A DNA stretch of 10,615 bases from Rhodobacteraceae bacterium UBA7436. GTDB lineage: Bacteria; Pseudomonadota; Alphaproteobacteria; Rhodobacterales; Rhodobacteraceae. The stretch is taken from positions 98,036 through 108,650 of the forward strand of contig DLQI01000065.1 of assembly GCA_002478745.1 (NCBI GenBank), given 5' to 3'. The translations under genes were made by a program, and so were the position numbers. Below the pieces are notes generated by a model, which did not search any database, was not told the origin of the DNA, and saw only the letters and a list, made by a program, of their open reading frames with translations. Numbering within the stretch: position 1 is the stretch's first letter; each line of letters begins with the position of its first letter. Positions 4,939-10,615 of this stretch are shown here, one piece after another.

Positions 4939-6951
4939 ATGGACCCACCGTCAGGTATGACTCAAAACAGCCTGCGCGAAATCTGTGAAGACGCCGATTA
5001 CGGTATTATCCTTTCAGACAGCACCCGTCTTTCGACACGACTTTGGAAACCTATCGATGCTTTGGAAAACCCCGTTCCAGTCATCCTAGAGTTCCTGCCG
5101 TACCGTAAACGCGACGGCACAACTGCACGTGATGCGCTGACCCATCCCTATTTCGCCCAGCGCGGCTATGCCTGTGCCCGTGTGGACATGCGTGGCAACG
5201 GTGACAGCCACGGCCTAATGGAAGACGAATACACCCAACAAGAATTAGATGACGCGGTTGAGGTTATTCAACATCTGGCAGCACAGGACTGGTGCAATGG
5301 GTCCATCGGAATGATGGGCATCAGTTGGGGAGGCTTCAATTCACTCCAGGTCGCCGCAATGACCCCACCAGAGCTGAAGGCAATCATCACACTTTGCTCA
5401 ACCGTCGACCGCTTCGCCGATGACATTCACTATAAAGGTGGCTGCCTGCTGAACGAAAACTTAGGCTGGGGCGCAACGATGTGGTCCTACTCAGGTCGCG
5501 CACCGGACCCTGCACTGCGCAGCGATTGGCGTGAGATGTGGTTGGATCGGCTTGAGAACGAACCGTTTTTACCTGCCACTTGGCTGCGTCACCAAACCCG
5601 TGATGAGTATTGGAAGCATGGATCAGTTTGCGAAGATTTCAGCACGATCAAAACCAAAGTACTGGCCATCGGCGGCTGGGGTGACGCCTATAAGAATACG
5701 GTTTCAAATGTTGTTGAGAACATTGAAGGCTCCAAAGGGATTGTTGGCCCGTGGGTTCACAAATACCCGCATTTCGCCATTCCCGAGCCGCGTATCGGCT
5801 TTTTACAAGAAGCACTGCGTTGGTGGGACAAATGGCTGAAAGGGATCGAAACTGGCGTTGAGAATGATCCAGACTTGCGCCTGTATCAAATGGACGGTGT
5901 GCGCCCACAAACAGGCTATACCGAACGTGCAGGACGATGGGTCGCACAGATACCCGAACGCGATCATCAACACCCAGCAGAAATTCGGACATATTTTTTG
6001 GGCCAAGATGGCCTAACGGATGAACCCGCCAAGATTGATGCCAATGTTATATCACCCCAAGATTGCGGAACGGATTCAGGCGAATACTGCGCGATTTGGC
6101 TTGGCCCTGAAATGCCCGGCGATCAACGCCGTGACGATGCCCTATCAACAGTATGGGACGGGCACACCTTAGACAGCGATCTGGTGATTACCGGTGCCCC
6201 TCAAATCACGCTAAAGCTCAGCAGCGATAAGCCTGTTGCGCAGCTGGCAGTGCGGCTGAACCACATTCATCCCGACGGGGCCAGCACACGGATCACATAT
6301 GGTGTGATAAACCTGTGTCATCGTGACGGGCATGAGCGATCCAAACCGCTACCCATCAACCAACCCATCAACGTTACGCTAAACCTTGATCAATGCGCCT
6401 ACACTGTCCCAGCTGGGCACCGTGTCCGCGTTTCTATTTCTAACGCCTATTGGCCAGTGCTTTGGCCCTCGCCCGAAGCGACGCGCCTGCAAATTCATAG
6501 CGGCGCTATAAACCTACCCCTCTTGAACGAAGTCGCGGGCAGCACTGTCACCTTCCCACCTCCGGAGGCGGCTGATCCTTGGGAAACGATGACAATCCGT
6601 GAAAACACAAACAGTCGTCGTCAAGAAACCGACCTAAACACTGGCATTGTTCACCTCCATATCGTGGATGATTTCGGCAAAGTACGCGATGCGGATCATG
6701 GGCTTATCAACGGCTCGATTGCGCGCGAACACTGGCAAATCCACCCCAATGATCCACTGTCTGCAAAAGGCACCTGTCATTGGACCGACGAACTAGAACG
6801 CGATGGCATCCAATTGCGCACAGAAGCACGCTGCGAAATGTGGTCCGACAAGGATACCTTTTACCTTTCGGCCAAAATCGAAGCGTTTGAAAATGATCAA
6901 CTTATCTATCAACGCGACCTAACCGATGAAATTCCGCGCACTGGGATCTGA
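4939..6951 (+). CDS. CocE/NonD-family serine hydrolase
   Basis: Members of this alpha/beta-hydrolase family (Xaa-Pro dipeptidyl-peptidase S15 fold) cleave esters or amides, as in cocaine esterase and acyl-peptide or glutaryl acylases. The 670-residue protein has the catalytic domain at about 10-310. It shows PVILEFLPYRKRDG (47-60), RVDMRGNGDS (81-90), the nucleophile elbow G127-I-S129-W-G-G, the acid in GGWGD249, and the histidine in VGPWVH273. A jelly-roll C-terminal domain (about 360-560) follows, with ITLKLSSDKPVAQLAVRLNHI and YTVPAGHRVRVSISNAYWP. A further ~100 residues after that are less typical. There is no signal peptide, so it acts in the cytoplasm on imported material. ATG 4939 is used, although neither it nor ATG 4957 has a clear ribosome site. 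Proximity to the kinase stop suggests translational coupling. The true substrate (ester, amide or peptide) is unknown. Confidence 0.88.
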   Translation: MDPPSGMTQNSLREICEDADYGIILSDSTRLSTRLWKPIDALENPVPVILEFLPYRKRDGTTARDALTHPYFAQRGYACARVDMRGNGDSHGLMEDEYTQQELDDAVEVIQHLAAQDWCNGSIGMMGISWGGFNSLQVAAMTPPELKAIITLCSTVDRFADDIHYKGGCLLNENLGWGATMWSYSGRAPDPALRSDWREMWLDRLENEPFLPATWLRHQTRDEYWKHGSVCEDFSTIKTKVLAIGGWGDAYKNTVSNVVENIEGSKGIVGPWVHKYPHFAIPEPRIGFLQEALRWWDKWLKGIETGVENDPDLRLYQMDGVRPQTGYTERAGRWVAQIPERDHQHPAEIRTYFLGQDGLTDEPAKIDANVISPQDCGTDSGEYCAIWLGPEMPGDQRRDDALSTVWDGHTLDSDLVITGAPQITLKLSSDKPVAQLAVRLNHIHPDGASTRITYGVINLCHRDGHERSKPLPINQPINVTLNLDQCAYTVPAGHRVRVSISNAYWPVLWPSPEATRLQIHSGAINLPLLNEVAGSTVTFPPPEAADPWETMTIRENTNSRRQETDLNTGIVHLHIVDDFGKVRDADHGLINGSIAREHWQIHPNDPLSAKGTCHWTDELERDGIQLRTEARCEMWSDKDTFYLSAKIEAFENDQLIYQRDLTDEIPRTGI

Positions 6952-7075
6952 CATGGGATTGTCATTAAAAAGTATTAACCCTTGCGAGTAGATGAATAAT
7001 GCGCAAACCTTTGCCCACACCAATCAAGAATGCGCGCATCAGACGCGACTAATTAACCAATTGGGAGATCACAAT
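6952..7075 (+). other. Spacer between hydrolase and solute-binding protein genes
   Basis: 124 bases, the longest gap inside the operon. It contains a 10-base palindrome ATGCGCGCAT (7030-7039) and the ribosome site GGGAG (7063-7067), 8 bases before ATG 7076. An in-frame ATG at 6992 would add 28 polar residues before the Tat signal and lacks a good ribosome site. I see no clear promoter, but an extra transcription start or an RNA-processing hairpin here would explain the usual excess of binding protein over permease. Confidence 0.4.
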
Positions 7076-8662
7076 ATGAGTAATGAACTCAAACTACTGT
7101 CCACGAAAGTTACCGCTGGCACGATGACGCGCCGCGAATTTATGAGCACAGCCGCTGCACTTGGTGTGACGGCTGCCGTTGCCTCAACAATCTTGGCTGA
7201 CGCAGCTTATGCAGCCGGCCCTGTTAAAGGCGGCACTTTCCGTATGGGCGTTCAAGGTGGTGAGTCAACAAACTCGCAAGACCCTGCTACGTGGGCGTCT
7301 GACGTACCTTTGGCCGGTGGTTACATCTGGGGCGAGACACTGGTTTACCCTGGTCCAACGGGCCTAGACGCAAAAGTTGCAGAAAGCTGGGAAGGCTCAG
7401 CAGACGCAAAAACTTGGCGCTTTAAGATCCGCGAAGGCATCACATTCTCTAATGGCGCAGCTGTAACAGCCGAAGACGTTTTGGCGACAATGCAACGCCA
7501 CTCTAATGAGGATTCAAAATCGGGTGCTTTGGGCATCATGAAGGGCATCGAATCGATGCGTGCAGATGGCGATGTGTTTGAATTGACCCTCGCAATCGGT
7601 AACGCTGACCTTCCATACCTGATGGCGGACTACCACTTGATCATTCAGCCAAATGGCGGCTTTGACGATCCAGCGGCTGCAATCGGTACTGGTCTGTACA
7701 CACTTGAGACAGACGAGCCGGGCGTTCGCATGACGTTCAAGAAGAACCAAAATCACTGGGCTGCGGACGAAATGGGTCACTACGACACTGTTGAGTTGAT
7801 CGTTCTGAACGACGCAACAGCACGTACAGCGGCATTGCAATCTGGTCAGGTCGACACGATCAACCGCGTTGAGCCAAAGATCGCAAAACTATTGGGCCGT
7901 GCGCCAACAATCGAAGTCAAAACAACGTCTGGCCGTGGTCACTATGTGTTCATCGCGCATGTTGATACAGCACCGTTTGATAACAACGAACTTCGCCTTG
8001 CGCTGAAGCATGCAATGAACCGTCAAGAAATGGTCGACAAAATCCTTCAGGGCTTTGGTTCTGTTGGCAACGACATGCCAATCAATGAAGCGTATCCTTT
8101 GTTTGACGAAACCATTCCACAGCGTTCATTCGATCTGGAAAAAGCTGCGGCACACTACAAAGCATCTGGCCACGATGGATCGCCAATCATTCTGCGCACT
8201 GCAGATGGCGCGTTCCCTGGTGCGGTCGATGCAGCAGCATTGTTCCAACAAACATGCCAAGCTGCTGGTATTCCGCTCGAAATCAAGCGTGAGCCAAACG
8301 ATGGTTACTGGTCAGAAGTATGGAACGTTCAGCCATATTGCGCATCTTATTGGGGCGGTCGTCCGGTCCAAGACCAGATGTACACTACAGCATATCTTTC
8401 TTCTGCTGACTGGAACGACACACGTTGGAAACGTCCAGAATTTGACGCGATGCTTCTAGAAGCACGTGCTGAACTGGATGAAGGCAAGCGCAAAGAGATC
8501 TATTCTAAAATGGGTCGTCTGCTGAACGAAGAGGGTGGCGTTATGGTCCCTATGTTCAACGACTTTGTTGATGCTATCTCAACCGAAATCCAAGGTTGGG
8601 AAACCAATCCATCAGGACCACAAATGTACTGGTCTGCTTTTGCGAAAACATGGAAAGCGTAA
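7076..8662 (+). CDS. ABC transporter substrate-binding protein, family 5 (peptide/opine/nickel type), Tat-exported
   Basis: This is the 528-residue periplasmic receptor that captures the substrate and delivers it to the permease pair encoded downstream. The N-terminus has a twin-arginine signal: T18-R-R-E-F-M, a hydrophobic stretch (A26-A41) and a likely cleavage after AYA (44-46). The mature part shows the family-5 pattern: AESWEGSADAKTWRFKIREGITFSNG, with AVTAEDVLATMQRH following, then LALKHAMNRQEMVDKILQGFG and a long C-terminal lobe ending MYWSAFAKTWKA. Tat use implies the protein folds in the cytoplasm before export. ATG 7076 was chosen because GGGAG lies 8 bases upstream and the signal then starts at the normal distance. 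Relatives bind di- and oligopeptides, opines or other small molecules. The substrate cannot be read from sequence, though the neighbouring hydrolase and kinase suggest a glycerate-yielding compound. Confidence 0.9.
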   Translation: MSNELKLLSTKVTAGTMTRREFMSTAAALGVTAAVASTILADAAYAAGPVKGGTFRMGVQGGESTNSQDPATWASDVPLAGGYIWGETLVYPGPTGLDAKVAESWEGSADAKTWRFKIREGITFSNGAAVTAEDVLATMQRHSNEDSKSGALGIMKGIESMRADGDVFELTLAIGNADLPYLMADYHLIIQPNGGFDDPAAAIGTGLYTLETDEPGVRMTFKKNQNHWAADEMGHYDTVELIVLNDATARTAALQSGQVDTINRVEPKIAKLLGRAPTIEVKTTSGRGHYVFIAHVDTAPFDNNELRLALKHAMNRQEMVDKILQGFGSVGNDMPINEAYPLFDETIPQRSFDLEKAAAHYKASGHDGSPIILRTADGAFPGAVDAAALFQQTCQAAGIPLEIKREPNDGYWSEVWNVQPYCASYWGGRPVQDQMYTTAYLSSADWNDTRWKRPEFDAMLLEARAELDEGKRKEIYSKMGRLLNEEGGVMVPMFNDFVDAISTEIQGWETNPSGPQMYWSAFAKTWKA

Positions 8663-8671
8663 GCCAGCCTT

Positions 8672-9628
8672 ATGCACCCCATTCTTAAATTGGTTGCCCA
8701 GCGTTTATCGCTGGGCATCCTCCTGCTCTTCGCCGCCTCTGCGCTTCTCTTTGGCTTGACCGAAATTTTGCCTGGTGACGCGGCACAGGCCCAATTGGGC
8801 CAATCAGCCACGCCGGAAAACCTTGCCAATCTGCGCGAAGAGATGGGGCTAAATCGCCCTGCCCTCACGCGCTATGCAGAATGGATTGGCGGCATTCTAA
8901 CTGGTGACATGGGCAATGCGCTCTCCAACAAGCTGCCTATCGGCGAACAGATCGGCAAACGACTGGGCGCGACGATGTTCTTGGCCTTCTGGGCTGCGCT
9001 TATATCAGTTCCCGTTGCTATCTTGCTTGGGCTAGTCGCTGTACGCTACCTTAACAGATGGCCTGACAAGCTAATTTCTGGATCAACGCTGGCCGCGATT
9101 TCTCTGCCAGAATTCATGATCGCCTATATTCTAATTTTCGTTTTCGCAGTGAAGCTAGGCTGGGCACCATCTTTTGCCAATGTCCCACCCGACATGCCGC
9201 TGCTTGAAAAATTACACTCAATTTCCCTGGCTATCGCGGTCCTTACAATGGTTGTGCTGGCACACATGATGCGCATGACACGCGCGGCCATTCTGAACGT
9301 GATGCAGTCGGCCTATATCGAAACGGCCGAACTGAAGGGGCTGTCTAGCTTTGAGGTCATCCGCAGGCACGCCTTTCCAAACGCGGTCGCACCGATTGTA
9401 AACGTGGTGATGATCAACCTTGCCTACCTTGTGGTCGGTGTTGTGGTTGTCGAGGCAGTGTTCGCCTATCCAGGCATGGGCCAATATTTGGTTGATGCGG
9501 TGGTGAAACGCGATGTTCCGGTTGTTTTAACCTCCGGTATCATCTTTTCAGCAGTTTATATTATCCTGAACATGATCGCGGACATCGTATCGATCCTGTC
9601 CAATCCAAGACTGAGGCATCCAAAATGA
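8672..9628 (+). CDS. ABC transporter permease, DppB/OppB type
   Basis: This 318-residue inner-membrane subunit forms the translocation channel with the DppC-type partner. Hydrophobic segments lie at about 13-32, 101-125, 137-162, 183-200, 241-263 and 286-309, six in all. Between the fourth and fifth is the EAA loop that docks the ATPase, ETAELKG (217-223) to FPNA (235-238). The N-terminal region LPGDAAQAQLG, the soluble segment to TRYAEW and the YPGMGQYLVDAVVKRD stretch are typical of DppB. The start lies 9 bases after the binding-protein stop and its ribosome site is weak, so translation is probably coupled. Its TGA overlaps the ATG of a mini-ORF in the order ATGA. Confidence 0.92.
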   Translation: MHPILKLVAQRLSLGILLLFAASALLFGLTEILPGDAAQAQLGQSATPENLANLREEMGLNRPALTRYAEWIGGILTGDMGNALSNKLPIGEQIGKRLGATMFLAFWAALISVPVAILLGLVAVRYLNRWPDKLISGSTLAAISLPEFMIAYILIFVFAVKLGWAPSFANVPPDMPLLEKLHSISLAIAVLTMVVLAHMMRMTRAAILNVMQSAYIETAELKGLSSFEVIRRHAFPNAVAPIVNVVMINLAYLVVGVVVVEAVFAYPGMGQYLVDAVVKRDVPVVLTSGIIFSAVYIILNMIADIVSILSNPRLRHPK

Positions 9629-9714
9629 ACGTGCTGTCTTCGCTTCTTTCAGCCCCGTTGTTTTCCCGCGCCCATTGTTCAGCGCACCCTAATACCAACG
9701 CGGGGATTTTCTGA
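9625..9714 (+). CDS. 29-codon mini-ORF overlapping both permease genes
   Basis: ATG 9625 overlaps the DppB stop (ATGA) and has GAGG 8 bases upstream. The frame ends at TGA 9712-9714, overlapping the DppC ATG (TGATG). The 29-residue product begins MNVLSSLLSAPLFSR and is then polar, with no known domain. It either couples translation of the two permeases or is the original N-terminus of the DppC gene, now cut off by an insertion. Joining its first 11 codons to codon 5 of the permease gives MNVLSSLLSAPLSALIGL, which looks like a normal start for this family. Confidence 0.4.
   Translation: MNVLSSLLSAPLFSRAHCSAHPNTNAGIF
9665..9704. repeat. Inverted repeat CCCGCG / CGCGGG inside the permease spacer
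   Basis: CCCGCG (9665-9670) is the exact reverse complement of CGCGGG (9699-9704), with a 28-base loop. The distal arm merges into the GGGGA ribosome site of the second permease (9702-9706). If it formed in RNA, the stem would cover that site, and ribosomes on the mini-ORF could open it. The loop is long for so short a stem, so this is tentative. Confidence 0.3.
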
Positions 9715-10568
9715 TGCGTATACCGCTGTCTGCCCTTATCGGCTTATTCATAACAGGCGTCTATTTCTTCTGCGCCATCTTCGCCTCATGGGTTGCCCCC
9801 TACGGCATGGCCGAAACAGTTGGAGAAGTATGGGAACCCTCCCGCCTTGGTTTCCTACTCGGCACGGCCCCTGAAGGCACTGTTGACGCTCAATACTGGC
9901 TTGGCACCGACCAGATTGGCCGCGATCTGCTAACCCGCATGATTTACGGTGGCCAAACGACCATTCTTATCGCAACTGCTGCTACGATCCTTAGCTTTAC
10001 CACGGGGTCAGTTCTTGGGTTCTTTGCCGCTGTTTCGGGCGGTTGGGTTGATCAAGCCATATCCCGGTTCGTCGACTTGGTCATGTCCATCCCGTCGCTG
10101 ATCCTCGCGCTCGTAATCCTATCCGCGATCGACGTGACTGTTGTGACATTGATTGTCCTGATGGGCCTATTGGATTCCACGCGCGTGTTCCGCCTTGCTC
10201 GCGCGGTAGCCGTAGATATTTCAGTGATGGAATTCGTCGAAGCCGCCCGTCTACGCGGTGAAAAAATCGCATGGATTATCTTCCGTGAAATTCTGCCAAA
10301 CGCATTGTCCCCGCTTATTGCTGAGATGGGATTACGCTTTATCTTTATGGTGTTGTTCATCTCAACCCTGTCCTTCCTTGGTATCGGCGTTCAGCCACCG
10401 CTGGCAGACTGGGGCGGGATCGTGAAAGAAAATAAAGACGGTATTAACTTTGGTATTGGCGCAGCACTCTACCCTGCTGTCGCCATCGCTACATTGGCTA
10501 TCTCGGTCAACTTGGTCGCAGACTGGGTGTTGAATCGCACAACCTCACTTAAAGGGGGGCGTGGCTAA
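9714..10568 (+). CDS. ABC transporter permease, DppC/OppC type
   Basis: This 284-residue protein is the second membrane subunit of the importer. The first helix is at about 7-28, followed by the family motif YWLGTDQIGRDLLTRMIYGG (61-80). Further helices lie at about 82-105, 118-138, 142-155, 207-224 and 253-273. The EAA loop VEAARLRGEKIAWIIF-REILPNA spans 175-197. ATG 9714 has GGGGA 7 bases upstream and overlaps the mini-ORF stop. No longer version is possible in this frame, because a stop lies at 9690-9692. The N-terminus before helix 1 is only about six residues, slightly short for the family. This fits the idea that an older start was upstream. The TAA overlaps the ATPase start as TAATG. 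Confidence 0.92.
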   Translation: MRIPLSALIGLFITGVYFFCAIFASWVAPYGMAETVGEVWEPSRLGFLLGTAPEGTVDAQYWLGTDQIGRDLLTRMIYGGQTTILIATAATILSFTTGSVLGFFAAVSGGWVDQAISRFVDLVMSIPSLILALVILSAIDVTVVTLIVLMGLLDSTRVFRLARAVAVDISVMEFVEAARLRGEKIAWIIFREILPNALSPLIAEMGLRFIFMVLFISTLSFLGIGVQPPLADWGGIVKENKDGINFGIGAALYPAVAIATLAISVNLVADWVLNRTTSLKGGRG

Positions 10569-10615
10569 TGAGCACTCCATTGCTATCAGTTCGTGGGCTC
10601 AAAATTGGCGCAACA
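10568..10615 (+). CDS. ABC transporter ATP-binding protein, DppD/OppD type, N-terminal fragment
   Basis: ATG 10568 overlaps the permease stop (TAATG), with AAAGGGGGG 8 bases upstream. It opens a frame to the window edge: MSTPLLSVRGLKIGAT, the usual first beta-strand of a peptide-importer ATPase (LLSVRGL-K). Walker A and the rest lie outside. The call rests on this strand and its position after the two permeases, and it would energise uptake by this importer. Confidence 0.8.
   Translation, partial: MSTPLLSVRGLKIGAT

Noticed and set aside
6992..7075. N-terminal extension of the binding protein from ATG 6992
   Set aside because: It would put 28 polar residues before a Tat signal. ATG 7076 has GGGAG at good spacing and a normal signal layout.

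Overview
The window looks like a chromosome segment of a marine alphaproteobacterium of the Rhodobacteraceae (Roseobacter-type). This rests on three things I recognise: a divergent tadA / RluB-like pseudouridine synthase pair, the sequence style of a TerC-family membrane protein, and a dipeptide-type ABC importer with a Tat-exported binding protein. Base composition is moderate (roughly mid-50% G+C by eye). A DUF2513 gene and two intergenic stretches are more AT-rich.

Left part (1-2537): the C-terminal end of a GNAT acetyltransferase, probably the tail of a MarR-GNAT fusion, is followed by two tandem inverted repeats. Next comes a lone minus-strand DUF2513 gene whose start is a GTG with a good Shine-Dalgarno. 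Then tadA (minus) and an RluB-type rRNA pseudouridine synthase (plus) diverge from a 63-bp spacer. The synthase carries a long basic tail ending in Gly-Lys/Arg-Pro repeats.

Middle part (2538-3811): this looks rearranged. A TerC-family gene has its expected start (ATG 2656 with a GGGGA ribosome site) one base out of frame with its body, and its C-terminus ends abruptly. Antisense to that end is a 41-codon open frame starting like a BapA prefix domain, the N-terminus of large type-I-secreted adhesins. The simplest reading is a deletion that fused the tails of terC and a bapA-like gene. A 395-bp non-coding stretch follows, with a probable terminator and two perfect inverted repeats. One of them lies just upstream of the next gene.

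Right part (3812-10615): a tightly packed plus-strand series encodes a type-2 glycerate kinase (DUF4147/MOFRL), a cytoplasmic CocE/NonD-type serine hydrolase, a Tat-dependent family-5 solute-binding protein, two DppB/DppC-type permeases and the first 16 residues of an ATPase subunit. The layout suggests one import-and-catabolism unit: an oligopeptide-like or acylated small molecule is captured and imported, the hydrolase cleaves it, and a glycerate product may enter central metabolism as 2-phosphoglycerate. The substrate is not evident from sequence. Between the two permeases lies a 29-codon mini-ORF that overlaps both neighbours and may be the displaced original N-terminus of the second permease.

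I see no CRISPR array, insertion sequence, tRNA or rRNA. The most unusual items are the terC/bapA-like junction and the permease mini-ORF.
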